A stretch of 64,000 nt of DNA from Amaranthus tricolor (lineage: Eukaryota; Streptophyta; Magnoliopsida; Caryophyllales; Amaranthaceae). Under the pieces are notes generated by a model. That model ran no database searches, had not been told where the DNA came from, and saw nothing but the letters and a program-made list of their open reading frames with translations. Within the stretch, counting starts at the first letter, position 1, and every line of letters starts with the position of its first letter. Positions 1 through 18,472 of this stretch are shown here, piece by piece. Location of the stretch: positions 295,501-359,500 of the forward strand of contig NC_080050.1 of the NCBI RefSeq assembly GCF_026212465.1, written 5' to 3'. A program made the position numbers and the translations under genes.

Positions 1-426
1 AGAATAAAAGACTTTTGGTTGCCTCCTCAGAATTAACTTTCAGTGTTTTACAACTACAACTTTTTGGTAGAGTGAAGATTCAGCCTATCGGACGGAACAA
101 TATTGGAAAATCAATTGTATCCACCATACACGCCAAACAAAGTTTTACAAAACTAATGTCCTACTCCTCGCAACAGCGAGCTATAAATTCCTATTACTTT
201 AGATCATGTAAAATAATAAGAATTCAATAATTCTAAGCAGTTTAGTTCAATAAATCTAAGCAGTTTAGTTCATTTTCAATCACTTCAAGAATCTAAAGTA
301 ATAGTAACTTCATCTTACAGATTACCAAAAGGGAAATGAAAACATGCACCTCAATTCCTAAACAACCATGCCTAGATTGGTGGGAAAAAAATCACAACAT
401 TTTGTAAAATAATGCTTTGCTGAACC

Positions 427-866
427 TCAATTTTCAATTTCCATAGCTTGTAGAACTTTAGCCCTGGTCAAAGCTGTAAGCTTTGTTTTCAATTTCTTCT
501 TCAGTTTAAATTCACCCTTGTTCTTCTTCTTTTTCTTCTTATCAACCTATTCAAAAAAAAAAGCATGAAAAACAATAATTACAGAAACTATTACCCCCAA
601 AAAAATCCAAACGATGTGATACTCTAATGCAATTTCAATCAATTAATCAAAACATATTACCTTCATTTTATCCTTATTTGCCTGAAGCTTCTTTATCTTT
701 TTGTCTCTCTCATCTTTTTCTCCTGGTATAAAACAATTAGATTTCCCCCATTAATGATTTTGCAAAAATTTAGACAAAATTAAAAGGATGAGAGAAAAAG
801 AGTGATACTTTTAAGGTCAAATTCGTGTTGTCTTCTCCGAGTAGCAAGATTGTTCTTCTTCGACAT
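427..866 (-). CDS. Small lysine-rich basic protein, 79 aa, 3 exons
   Basis: Exons on the minus strand are 866-809, 722-661 and 546-427, all with GT-AG introns and continuous frame (58+62+120 nt). The protein starts MSKKNNLATRRRQHEF, continues with alternating Lys/Asp/Glu (DERDKKIKKLQANKDK), has a run of six lysines, and ends ALTRAKVLQAMEIEN. It has no signal peptide or membrane segment, and the composition is that of a short nucleolar or ribosome-associated protein. The start is the only in-frame ATG near the 5' end; the stop follows EIEN. Telobox-like and GCCCTAAA motifs lie about 60-80 bp upstream, as is common in plant translation-machinery genes, which fits a ribosome-biogenesis role; that role is inference. 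I do not recognise the family. The exon structure is well supported, the function is not. Confidence 0.75.
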
Positions 867-926
867 CTTTGATGATGATTAGTGTTGATTTTCTTCTCGT
901 CTTTGTGAATGAACTATTTGACGAAG

Positions 927-947
927 AACCCTAATAAAAGCCCTAAA
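927..947 (-). promoter_or_regulatory. Telobox-like motif upstream of the lysine-rich gene
   Basis: On the minus strand the sequence reads TTTAGGGC, then TTAGGGTT, 60-80 bp upstream of the ATG at 866. TTAGGGTT is the reverse complement of the AACCCTAA telobox core found near the starts of many plant ribosomal and translation genes. Its role here is inferred from position only. Confidence 0.4.
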
Positions 948-3900
948 TTTTGGTCGGTTGATGGCTTTGTGCCCTAGGCCACTAGCTAAGTTCGCTTCCT
1001 AGTTTTAGAGTAAAAATGTAATCAATATTCAATGGCTGTAATTTGTAAATCACTAATTAATAAAATAAACAAAATATAAATACAAAAGATAAATTACATT
1101 TAAGAAAATGACATCTTATTAAATTCCTCCACGTGGATGTGATTTGTCAAGTTGACGAATAATAATTATTGACCTAAAATTGCTCGTTTTAGGGTGTGGT
1201 CGTCGAGTAAATTAACCCAGTCAACCTTCACAAGTGGCACTATTCGGCTCAATAAGACCCCTCATACCTTATCCCAACTTGGTTTTAATTCAGCTTTATC
1301 TCATTTGAACAAGTTACATTTTTAGTATCTAACATTCTGAATTTAATTCTCACCTAGAGTTTACCTCTCTCAGGCCTCAACTTATTGTATATTCCAAACT
1401 AAAAAAACATTTGCATATAGAGATGGCAACGAGTCGGAATTCGAATCCAGATCCGTTTTCAAGAACAGGATCCAGTACCGGATCTGCGTATGACATGCGC
1501 AACCCCATTAAAAAAAATTTAAAAAGTAATACTTATTGGGCCTCGAATCCGCGACCAACAAGAAAGCATAGACGCTTCAATGATCAATACCACTAGGCTA
1601 CAGCAATCACAATTAACAATATGTGATTTTAAAAGTAATTAATACTCATCAAAGCAATTACAATTAATGAATATTAAAGGAAGGAAGTTTTTGGCTTTTA
1701 AATTTCCCTCTAATTTCTGATTCTTGCCTTTTCGGGTCTTTCACCTTCGACTTCCAATCTTCCATCATACTCTCTGTTTTCCTATTTTTAATTCCAGCCT
1801 ACTTTGCCGCCTTGGTCCCTTGACTGCCGTCGCCCGTCTGCCTGCTGACCGCCTGACCGGAAATCGTTGTTGCCGGCCCGCCGCTTCTGTCTGCTGACCG
1901 TGGCTGCTGCCTGCTGCCTTTTGGCTTTGGGTATAGTTCTTTGAGAAAAGCAATTTTATTCATGTTGTGTAAATTACATTTTATGACTATGTTTGATTTG
2001 GTAATTGGTTTAATTTGTTGTATGATTTGGGTTTTTTGTTGTAATTGTTTATGAAAGATTTCAATTTGCTTTAAATTGTGATAATTTACCTTACTTTTCA
2101 TGATGATTTCCTTTCCTCTTATTGTAGATGAACACATCAACTGATGGAAAAAGACTGCGCACTTGAGGGGTAGTTGATCATTAAATGCTCAATTTGTTAT
2201 TATAACGGGTTAGTTGAATTTTATCTTCGTTTTACTTTATTTATGTTATAATCTTTTAAGTTATGATTTACTTGTTAATGTGAATCAAGCGCTTTTATTA
2301 GGCTCGCAACTCTATCTTTTAAATCCTATGTCCGCCACTAAGATAGATTGGGAAATAGGAGGACTATAAGAGGGGTAGCGAGAATCAAATGCATATTTTC
2401 TTTCTAAAAAAGTGATATTTAAAACTGGGATATGACTCGACCAAATCAAACAAAGTTAATGAGATATATGAATTGTTTTGAATATGTTTAGTGAAGAAAA
2501 AAGAATCACTATTACTTGAATCAACAAGATTTTGTTGGATGACAATAAAATCTATGAGCTAAAATATTTTTTTGAATTATAGGGTAAGCTGAGGACCTAA
2601 GGTGAGTAGAAGGCTTGGTAAAAATCGATTCAAAATCTTGCATAAAAAAAGTGATACTTACTCCAATTATGATAAAATACGATTCTAAAAAATCTAGAAA
2701 CTAAAACAATGACTGAAAAGAATAAATATCATAATTTTTGGTTATAATGAACTGGAAAGTAACCAGAACAACATTATATAAAAAAAATTGATGTAGATCT
2801 AGAAAAATTATAGCTGCATTCAAGGCATGAACACTTTTTTGTTAAAGTAAATGGATTATATAAGTAGAAGAATTGTTGTGAGAAAATGTTACGAGGGTTT
2901 CAACAAAAAATTGTATTTTAATGTTGATAGTCTTTTAGGCTTTGATGTTCCCAATCCTTAATACAACTTGGACTCAAAACAATACATCATAACCTTGGTC
3001 AAAGTACTTAAACAAGACTCTAAAAATATTGGCAACAAGATAGTCAACATTTGCATAATCACACAATTGAATGCCCGTGCTTGATGATCCGTCCAACTAA
3101 TTGATCTTGTCGAGTCGTCGAGACACTTAAAATTTCATAGTGTGCTTTTTCTTAGTTTAGGTTTCCATTTGCTAGCTCGACGCCTAATAGAGTTTGATTT
3201 TATTGATTTGCTGAGCTCTCAAACATAATCCTATAATTCACCTTAAAAATAATACGTTGATCACTTATAAATATACTTCTACTTTTATTGCCTTAGGCCA
3301 GATCAACCATAGAAAATCTAAATGCCAACATATTATGTCCATAAACAAAGGTAATGAGACATATGGATACGTAAGCCACTCATATCTCCTTTTCTATCAA
3401 ATAGTCCTAAATTTCACTCTTCTCATAAAACTAAAGTGTTTTTCAAAGTATAATGGTTATATAGACTCAAATATAAATATTAGGACAATTATATTTTTCT
3501 CTCATTATAATGTTCAAGTAGGATTCATACGTGAATATTTTTGTTTCACTTGATTCTAAAAAAGTTGATATTATCGATAATTATATTTTTTAGGACCATC
3601 ACTAATAATGTTAATAATTCAACTTACTTTGATGGACAAATTTTATATTGAACAATTTCTTAATAAATAAATAACATTGCCAACAATTCTTATGTTCTTC
3701 TCATTTTTACTGAATTTCGATCTTACATGAATTGTAGAGTGAAAAATGCTCTATGTCCCTATGAAAATATTACATTTTCTATATTCGTATGTCCCTTTAA
3801 CTTCAAAGCATTCCCTTTTATGGAAATGTTCCAATTACTTCACTTTATTTAGTTTTCATTTACAATATTATTTTCTCATTTTCTCTATTATATACACAAA

Positions 3901-5413
3901 TTTAATGTCATCATCACTTTTAAATATCTTTATTATGCTATTTGAAGATATATGAAGGCCAAAAATTCAAAAAAAATATAAATACCAAAGTTAAATTTCA
4001 AAAACCAGTTGTACAAGATAAGAGTACAAGCATTTGCATGATTACATCTAGGAGGAAGAGCAGAGGAGGCCTACAAGAGCTACAACTACTAGACTCGCTC
4101 CCATTGCATCAAAAAAAGGTTTTCATAGTCCAATCTACCTTTTGCCTCGAGGAAAGGTAATAAAAAGCTGAGAGTGTTCTTAAAGATCCCAATCTCAAGT
4201 TTGAGTACAACCCACGTGCAATTCCATAAAGTCCTCTTTTTTTTACTCCCATTCCTTATTTTTCCCTATTCCTTGTTTCTTGTTCCTTTTCCCAATTGAC
4301 CAATTACCAATCTCAATTATTATCTGGCGCCGTTCTGTAAAATCAACGCCTAAAATTATTACAGCCACTCTCTTCCTACCACTGTTTTATACTTGAATTT
4401 TATTAGACAGAGAAAATTATTAATAATACTATTAAACTATCCAAATACCCATATTGTGATAATAATGGAGGGAGGGACTAAAAACTATCACAATTCACAA
4501 TTATAGTCTTGTCTATGTCTAATTCCTAATTTTACTCTACAAGATTTGATATTTATAAGTTTTTTCTTTCCAAATTCCCTGAATTTAGACTAAAGTTTCA
4601 ATCTTTCTAGTCAATCCTAGTGATTTCTTTTTCAGAAACTTTCAAATCTCTGTAGATTTTGGCTTTTGTCTTTCGGGCATTTTCTCTATTGCCCCACTTA
4701 TAAATTTGGATGACCCAGTTCTGTTATTTGATCTGATCCTTTCTTGCTGTATTTAAGTTGTCTTGCTATTATATCAAGTGGGGTTCTTTGAATTTTATGC
4801 CTCAAGATTGCTGCTTTAATTCTTAGGTGCTCAATATTGTTTTTTTGATTGAATTTGACTTTTTTGTGTTATTAGATTTTGTGGGTATGAGAAATGTGGA
4901 TCTGGGTGTGATTACTTTATGAGATTTTTTTTTGCTTTTTAGGGTTCTGCAAAGACTCCATTGACTGAAGTGAAGACTTGATTTTGTGTGAAAAGGTTGG
5001 TAGCTTTCAATTTTGGTTTGTTCATAAGGCAATCTATCCGTTTCTAATTCGGATTTTACATTAAATTTGGTGTTGGGTTGCTAGATTTGTTGCAATTTTT
5101 TGTTTGATCTATTTAATTTTTCCTTATATGGGTCTTGTGATCTTGTTGCTTTTAATTGATTTAGTTATAGTTGGAAAGCTTGTTTGATGGGACAAAAGTA
5201 GAAAGAGAATGATATTTTCTTCCATGATTTGTGTGCGGATTTTCCTGCCACTTGTCTTGGTTTACATTCTCTTTTTATAGGTAATAAAGGGATTATAATG
5301 AGATGCTTTTTAGAATGAAATTCTGGATAATATGTGAGAATTATAGGAGTACTAATTAATCAGGAATTTAGTTAAATAAACTTGCTGTTTGTGTTTCATC
5401 TTATTGTGTAGAA
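948..5413. other. Intergenic region with repeat debris and the BSK 5' leader
   Basis: No coding exon could be supported. It holds a tRNA-derived SINE-like stretch (about 1410-1615), a GC-rich patch (about 1795-1925) rich in CTGCTG and CCGCC that stands out from the AT-rich surroundings and resembles the transcribed leader of an LTR element, and AT-rich sequence with only short chance reading frames. The last several hundred bases before 5414 are probably the BSK promoter and 5' UTR, possibly with a leader intron; I could not fix its borders. Confidence 0.5.
1410..1615 (-). mobile_element. tRNA-derived SINE-like element
   Basis: Read on the minus strand, TAGCCTAGTGG (about 1601-1591) matches a Pol III box A and GGATTCGAGGCCC (1550-1538) matches a box B, about 40 bp apart, as in the tRNA-like head of plant SINEs. 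Further on lies a body with GGATC/CGGATC-rich words (about 1410-1500). No target-site duplication was found and the 3' border is uncertain. It could also be two adjoining repeats. Confidence 0.5.
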
Positions 5414-11047
<5,634 letters not shown>

Positions 11048-12837
11048 TCGGAAACCCCTGTGAATTAACATCTTGATACTTGATCGAAATGGTGCTTTTC
11101 CCGATATACCTCAACATATGAAGCTTAAAATGGTAGAACGAGAAAGCTACGCAGCAATTCTTTTGTCGGAAGTATTTTGGCTCCATCAAACTGGCAGCAT
11201 CTGAGCTGTGATATATGTCTGATGTTGAATCGAGTTTTAACAGGTTGATTAGCATGTTTTACCTACCCGTGGAGAGTTGCAAGCACAGGACATCAGAATC
11301 CTATAAACTTGTAATTTGTGTACAGTTTAAATTGTATGTGGTATTTTGAACTAAACTAAAGTGTTTCAGTTGGAACTTATGGGCGGAAGAAAATGATGGC
11401 TTCCCTTTCTCCTATCAAAACTGTGTGCAAATTGCAATGCCTTCTTTATTCTCTAGCATATATTTGACCAACTCACTATTGTTACTGATGTTTTGTTCAA
11501 CATGATTTTGGCCTTGTTTTTGATAGTAAAATGAATATTAATATAAACTTTAGCGGCCCGTTTGGTAGTTGGTTTTAAACGGTGGTAATGGGAATGAAAA
11601 ACTAATGTAATTTTGGTTGTAAAATCTCTTAGTTACTTTGATGGTCATACTTGTCCAACTTAAATCATCTCATTTTCTTTTTGAAATTCATTCCAATGCA
11701 TTACCTTTGGAAAGGCCCGTTAATGTTTATTGGTTGGATACATTGTATTATAAATGTGTGTTGGGGGGAGGGGGTTAAGAGAACTAGTTCTTGGTCTCTT
11801 GGAGCAACTTGAATACCTCCTCAAGATAAATGTATATCTAATTGGGTCGCATCTAAACAATGTTACTTTTTTTACGAGATTGTATCATGTTTAACATTGG
11901 TTTTTTATTAACTTAAATTGCAAAGATTAATAATCAAAAGTGTTTGTCAGTACTCAACTTTGCAGATTTTTCTTTTCGTTATCAAATGTCCTCTAAATGT
12001 CACTTTAAATTAAATCTTTACTCGTAAAATTATTTATAGACATTTTTTTTTACACAAACTAACTTTTAGTTTAAAAATATGTATTTTAACTTTCATGTAC
12101 CACGCAACTTGAAGCTTTTAACTTGTTTAGTTTAGTACCAATGAGTTCAATTCAATTTAGTTATATTGCAAAATTTAATTTGAAAGATTCCATAGTTTAG
12201 TCTGCATGTTGAGCAGAAAGTTTAGAGTTCAACTCCTATTGCACACAGTCAAGAAATCCTCTCTTGACTGTGCGCATCCTTTTTACTCCCTCCTTGAGGT
12301 GAACAGGTATAATCAACCAAACCCTGTCTTATGCGAGATATTGAAAATATCCTTTGCCTTTGCCATAGTTAAGTCTAATTATACTTTCTTTGTCAGTACT
12401 ATAATTGCTTCAAGTAATATTTACTTTAATTTTAAAATTTCGTTGCCCTCTCATAGTTTTGTTCCCTCGTCCACAAACAAACAAAAAAAAACAGAATTTT
12501 TAGTCACAAATCCTTCTAAATCAAATCCAAATGAATCCCAACAGAAAAGTGATTTAACTACAACACCAAATGATTTGCATGGCAAGTTATAATCCATAAG
12601 TACAGATCTCCATTTACAAGATAAAGGCAACAATAGGAGTAACTGTGATCCAACACAAAGGGAAAAACGCAGTGAGCAAGCTTTCAAAATTCTTCCCCGC
12701 CAAAGCAACAAATGATACAACGAAAGCACTACAATTAGGCAATTAGCTATCACATTTTTATCAGAGAGAAAAGATGCGGGATTATAGACTACAGACGCTG
12801 ACTTGCTACCTACCATAAGACTCGGATTTAGTACATA
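11048..12837. other. Intergenic region between BSK and the 12838-16041 gene
   Basis: This holds the 3' UTRs of two convergent genes and one MITE (11552-11722). Reading frames at 12206-12592 (+) and 12451-12816 (-) overlap each other, are low in complexity and match no family I know; the second probably lies in the 3' UTR of the minus-strand gene. Confidence 0.5.
11552..11722. mobile_element. MITE, short member of the GGCCCGTTTGG family
   Basis: Left end GCGGCCCGTTTGGTAG and right end AAAGGCCCGTTAA form imperfect inverted ends. Inner words GGTGGTAATGGGAATGA and ATTCCAATGCATTACC match the longer element at 42241-42561. It looks like an internally deleted copy. Confidence 0.6.
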
Positions 12838-15800
12838 TTATTTACCTGCTCGAAATGCCTCCTTAGTTCTACCATAATACTCGGGTTTGGTTCCATGAAA
12901 TGTGATAAAATTCCAGCCAAAGGCAGAACCACCAACAATATAGGTTCCAGTGATTTTGTTAATGCCCTGTGTCTGTTTTTCTAAGTTACTCCCAACCGGA
13001 AAGCGTCTTTCTTGATCAGCGGGCTTCTGAACCCAGCTTGCTCCGCTGGACACAGGAACTTTCTCTGCTTTCTGCTGCTCTCTACATAAATCCACCATAA
13101 TCTTCATTTCTGCAATTTTACAATGAATTTTTTAAAATAAGAATACTGACATAATTTAATGATTCGTAAAATATATAACGAAAGAAAGAGCAAGGAACAT
13201 TGATTGTTCGTGAACAAGAGATAAAATCTAAGGATTTTTTCAGGTAGAAGGGACCCAGCATTCAGCGAGGCATCAGTTGACCACATAGAAATTTACACAC
13301 CAAACTTCTTCATAAGTCATAACTAATGTTTTCTTAACAAGGGAAAGGAGGAAAAAAGCTAACATTTTTCTGCAGCGGCATTTGCCAACTAAACAAGACA
13401 AAAAAATACATACTAAGCAGTTTGCACAAAGCACATAACCTATGCTACTTGAACTCTTAATTTTACATAAACATGTCGAATCCTCAACATTTGTTAGTGT
13501 GTATAGACACTCGACACAACACCTTAGACAAAAAACATGCAAAAGTTTCATTATAAAACGAGAATTTCCAAGTCCAAGTAACATATTTGATTCTAAAATA
13601 GAGGTACATTTAACGCTAAAAACGTAAAGAAGTGAACCTACTTTCTTGAATTCTGCCGACAGCCTCAGATGACTGAAAATTAGGAACACGAAGAACCTTC
13701 ACATGGACAAGAAACAACATCAGCTTCATGTATGATCATAGTTCATATCTAGGAGCACAGTAAAATCATGGAACACTTTCATGAGTTCATCACAAAAAAT
13801 TAGTAAAACAATACTGATAAAAACTTTGAGGTAAATTGGCATAATTCACCTCAAGTCTAGTTTGAGTATCACATTATTCGACTTAACATATCATGGTAGA
13901 TATAAACAGAAAATCATACTTACACTCCCATTCCATAGCTATTTAGGTAGCACTAAATAACTCAGTTTTTCCTAACAAACGAATCATTCGCTTAGAATGT
14001 GATAAACCTATCATAACTCAGGATATGCTGCGGTTCTCAGGACAAATGTTGATAAGCTACGAGACAGAGAAAAGCATTCTGTCATGGGCTCACGGAAGAT
14101 AGTAAGGCTATGTGCAAACTAAAATCTATATCATTGTAAAAACGAATTTCTCAAGTCAAACTATAAAAAAAGGGAAGACAAGAGGGGATGTAGATCATTT
14201 AAGCCAAGATCTCCCCTTCTTGAAGCAAAAAGCTAGAGTCAAATTATCAAATATAGTTGGAAGCAAAGTTAAAACAACAATTTCACTAGCTATAACTCTC
14301 GACAAATTATGGATCAGCAATAAAGCAAGACAAAGAATAGTAAAGTACATTTATGGAAGGTTCAATCACAAGAGAACCCATTACAGTTCATTTTAACTGA
14401 TATACAGAGCATCGTCCTATACAGATATAAATCTAGTTCTCGCTCCAGTTTTGATGTTTCTTTTCTTGCTTTGGTAACTTCAAGACCTGATATACAATAA
14501 TAGTAATGCTTTTTATTATATTTTGAAAGTGATCGTAAGCGGAAGATAACAAAGATTGACCAAAGTGGAGGTTGGTTTTGCTAATGGTCATCTATCAAAC
14601 GCTCACGCAGGGAACACGTGCAAAGTACGCGACTTTTTACATGGAAGTAAAAGGCTCAAATCAAGGGATAGTTGCCGAAATATATTCACAGCTAGGCCTC
14701 ACCAAAACCTCCATCACGACATCAAAAAAAAAAAAATCTCCTCCATCACATAGGTCCTTGGATTAGCCAACGCACGATAGCACGTACGATTAGGTCATGG
14801 GTATCACTGATATTCTAAAAAAAGATCTTAACTCCTGATTAGGAAGCAGCAGGCAGAAGAAGGTACTACATTCTTGATTCTTGTTGATAAAAAGTCAACA
14901 AGGTTCAATAAAGAAACAAAGCTTAGTTACTCTAACAATTCATTTTATCCAACAACCAAATCAAACCCTAATTTGAAATTAATGTACTTAAAACACAACA
15001 GCTTCTGAGCAGCAATGCAATATGCAACTTCGTTTTGCGCATTGTATTACATTACAACCATAAAACCACACATAGCCATACCATTGATCATGAACTTACA
15101 AACCCAAATAAATATAGCAATAAGTGACATGTGATTAGACTTAAATCAAAAAAATGCAAAAACACCAATCCCAACCTACACAATACACATGCATATCAAT
15201 CCAGACTTATCCAGATTCCATCAGTTAACACACGGTGTAAAAAAGGAGAAACCAAAATCAAATCAAACTTAAATTGCACCGCTAACAAGGAAGCCCCCAA
15301 CAAAAGGAATGGCATGCACCTTTGAGCAAATAGGTTGAAAATGTCGAGCTTTTGATTTAGTGCTTAGGTTTTTTTTTAAAAAAAAAAAAAAACTCAATAA
15401 AATTGTCAAAGTTTGTACAAGTATAAAACTTTAAAATCGGCATTAATTAGCAATTAACACACAAAAAACTTTTAAGTAACACAGAATTCCAACTAAAACC
15501 CAATTGCTTAAAAAGCCTCTACAACCTAAAGTTCACATCTTTATACAAAATAATAAACAAAAACAAATACCCATAAGGAAAAAAAAAAGACCACTAACGA
15601 ATTTCCACAGCTAAAAAGTTGAAAATAAAACATAAATTCAACTAACACTCAAGTGAATACACCAAGCAAGAGATCAGAACATATAAAACAGTAAACAATT
15701 ACATAAATCAAAGAAAACCCAAAAAAAATTGATCAAAATGGCATAAATTCAAATTAAAGAACAGAGAAAAAAAAGTGAAGATTTAGAAAAGAAAAAACCT

Positions 15801-16041
15801 CAAGAAAAAGAGGTCGAAGTTCATTGAGAATAGTACGCATCTTAAAGTAAGGAGAACTTTGAAGAAGGTAAAGATGATCTAAAGGTCTCTTTTTGGAGTT
15901 GAAATTAGTGTTATTTGCAATCGAAGAAGGATAAATTGGTTGTGGCGGGAGATTTGATACTGCTGGAATTTGATTTTGGTGGGTATTTGTTGTGGTTGGA
16001 GTAGTTGAAGAGGGTACTGTGGGTTGTACTGAAGACGCCAT
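12838..16041 (-). CDS. Unrecognised conserved-looking protein, about 188 aa, 3 exons
   Basis: Exons are 16041-15799, 13696-13642 and 13109-12838; frame is kept across both GT-AG introns (243 + 55 + 272 nt). The N-terminal 45 residues are Pro/Ser/Thr/Asn-rich and look disordered. Then comes a helical block (KRPLDHLYLLQSSPYFKMR, then LNELRPLFLEVLRVPNFQ, then VGRIQEKMKIMVDLCREQQ), and a Gly-rich tail with TGTYIVGGSAFGWNFITF and KPEYYGRTKEAFRAGK. There is no signal peptide or membrane helix. I chose MASSVQP at 16041; an in-frame ATG at 16104 would add a basic 21-residue extension. The last codons contain GCAG|GTAAATAA, which could be a splice donor, so a further exon is not excluded. Clean splicing and a structured C-terminus suggest a real gene, but I do not know its function. 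Confidence 0.7.
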
Positions 16042-17282
16042 TTTTTTCTCTCCTCTTCTCCTTCTTCCTCTACTTTCTCCTTCAAATCCGGTGGTTTCTC
16101 TCACTAGAGTTTTGTTTGAGAAAGGATGTTTTGGGTCTTAATGTTTGTATGGGTGCTTCTCTTGGTTAGATCTAAATTGCAATTTAAATTCTTGAGCTTC
16201 CTAAGAGGTACTCGTAAATAAGGATGGGCAAAGAGCCATTAAACCAATGCATTATGTGAATCACTTATTCACTATATTAACATAATGGTTGTACCGTTTT
16301 TCATTGTATTGCCCCCGGTTCGATTTTCACTCCCTACAAAATAATATTTTTAGTTGTGTATGATTATCTTTATCTCAAATTAAAAAGTACACTATATTAT
16401 ATGAGTTTTACCAATTTTTCAAAAATGGTTAAAAAGTCGGCAACTTAACCTATGCCAAATCACATATTTTGTGCGTCTTTGCCTTTTAACCATTTTATTT
16501 TATAATATTTTATTTAAAATTTGTACATGATAGCTTAGAGGAAATAGACGGTTATAAAAAAGATTATTCTTTACAGTTTGTTACAAATAGACAATTCGAA
16601 TCACTAGATGAATTGTATGTTTGGACTTTAGACTGATGAAATAACTAATCCCATTGAATTTCATTCACTTGTGCTTCTTATAAGCATAAATGAGGTCAAT
16701 CTACAGTCAGATATATATTTATGTTATAATCAATATGGTATTAGATACTGACGTAAACTTGGTGAACAACTGTAAGGTAAGAGTGTGTGCTAATTAGTGG
16801 TAAATCAAGACACGACCAATTTTTTTCATTTTACTAGGAGATTCGTGTTAAAGAAGCTAGACTTCCAAACGAAATTTGTGATCATATAAGACATCAGACA
16901 AAATTACAGTTTATATTTAGCAAATGAGCATAACTATGTGGTAAGGACAACCATGAACACTGATATACAGTTAACTAGGTTACTAATGGCAAACCCTTCA
17001 TTCACTCAGTTTTTGCGAACATGGCTCCATTTTGTCTAGGTCGATACCACCTACAAAACCAACAACAAGAAGAGATTGTTATGTAAAATTTTTAGTATGA
17101 CAACAATGAATCACATTTTCTTGGTGCATGATATAAACAGCCCAAATCAACGTAAACAATATAATAATATTGTCTACAAAGTATAGCGGAAGACTTATAG
17201 AAGTCTGGGTTGAATCCAACCTGTAGCTCGATAGCCGCAGTAAACCAATATTAGAGTATTTAAAACTTTTTACATAATTAAG
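16042..17282. other. Intergenic region upstream of the 12838-16041 gene
   Basis: The first few hundred bases are the presumed promoter of the minus-strand gene. A possible tRNA-derived relic lies at about 16270-16345. The rest is AT-rich with no reading frame or repeat I can support. Confidence 0.4.
16270..16345 (+). repeat. Possible tRNA-derived (SINE head) relic
   Basis: TTAACATAATGGTTGTA resembles a decayed box A, and about 35 bases later CGGTTCGATTTTC resembles a box B. No cloverleaf can be folded and no 3' tail is evident, so it is not a tRNA gene. Confidence 0.3.
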
Positions 17283-18360
17283 TTGAATTCATATACTCAT
17301 CTTAAATTTAAGTTGATACTTAAATTTGGATCAAAAACCCAAATTGAATCCACAATTACTAAATTACTTTAACACATTCAATTAATACTTAAATACAATA
17401 GTTTGTGGGTTACCTTTGAGCAAATTCTTCTCAACACTTTGTAATCCACCCAAAATCAAAGATTTACTTCACTAATCCAACCAAAAAAAAAGAACTTCTA
17501 CCAAAAGAACCTAACAATTATACATATAAATGTCAAATTAATGGTTTTATTAACCTATAAATCAACATATACATAAAAAGAGGAAGATGAATATGAACTT
17601 ACTATTACCAAAAGAGGATGGAGATGAGGTTTTACTTGATTTCTTCAATTTCAGAATTCTCTAATTTTCAAAACAATCCCAATTAGCTTCCACTTGCTCA
17701 AGAAATCAGATTATTCAAGAAGTGTAGATTGAATTTCTTCAAACCCTAGCTATTCGGGATTTCTAATATGACGAGATTCTATGGTTTTTGTTTTTCCAGC
17801 AACTTGAGATGGTAGAAGAAGGAGATGCGTATTCTTTGTAAACTTTATACAGATTCACTTAAGGATATTGCTTAAGATGACTCATGAATATTACATGGTC
17901 ATAGGTTTAGGTGGCTAAATTAGGAGTGATGGCTTCCTACACATATTTATCAAGTATGAAGTGTATTATATACCTATATTTTTTTTCTTCGTATAATTTA
18001 TTTTGTCCCAAAAATAATAAATCTAATATCTAAAATAACCGTAGTAAAATTTACTCTTAAAAAGACAAACTCTTTTTACTATTAAAATAGTAATTTTTTA
18101 CAAAGACTTTTTTATAACTGTTTCAATAATTGAAAGGTGAAGTTGCAGTATCTTATATTTATGCGTTGGAAAGATTCAGAAATTTTTTTGAGAATAGTCA
18201 AACTCCCAATAATCCCATTTTGATTGATCGTGATGGAGATCAATCCTAACTATTCGCAAATGATGCTTTTAAATAGTCACAATTGATTCCATTATAATCT
18301 ATATAAAATTGCTAATTGTCATAAGCTTCTTCATCCATAAATTGGTTTTTAATAACTAAC
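17283..18360. repeat. Duplicated block A (copy 1)
   Basis: This 1078-bp block recurs at 23580-24657 at a constant offset of 6297 with no indel and only a few substitutions that I could see (for example near 17294 and 17779). Read on the minus strand it has a TATA-like TGTATAAAGTTTAC (about 17852-17838) followed by a leader-like stretch, so it may be part of an LTR or a captured promoter. No coding frame is supported. Confidence 0.85.
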
Positions 18361-18472
18361 AACCTAACTGAACAACAAATGTCTAACAAACCAAAAACTA
18401 ATTAACAAACTATAGACTAACAAATTACTGATGTTGTGAGTACACTTCAATAGAACGAAAGGAGAAAGCAAA
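18361..18472. repeat. Duplicated block B (copy 1)
   Basis: This 112-bp block recurs at 25766-25877 (offset 7405) with about two substitutions. Here it directly follows block A; at the other locus the two blocks are 1108 bp apart. It ends exactly where similarity to the PYRD-B locus begins (18473). Confidence 0.85.

Noticed and set aside
12206..12816. Overlapping frames of 128 and 121 codons on opposite strands
   Set aside because: They overlap antisense, are biased in composition, show no splice partner or domain, and lie where 3' UTR is expected.
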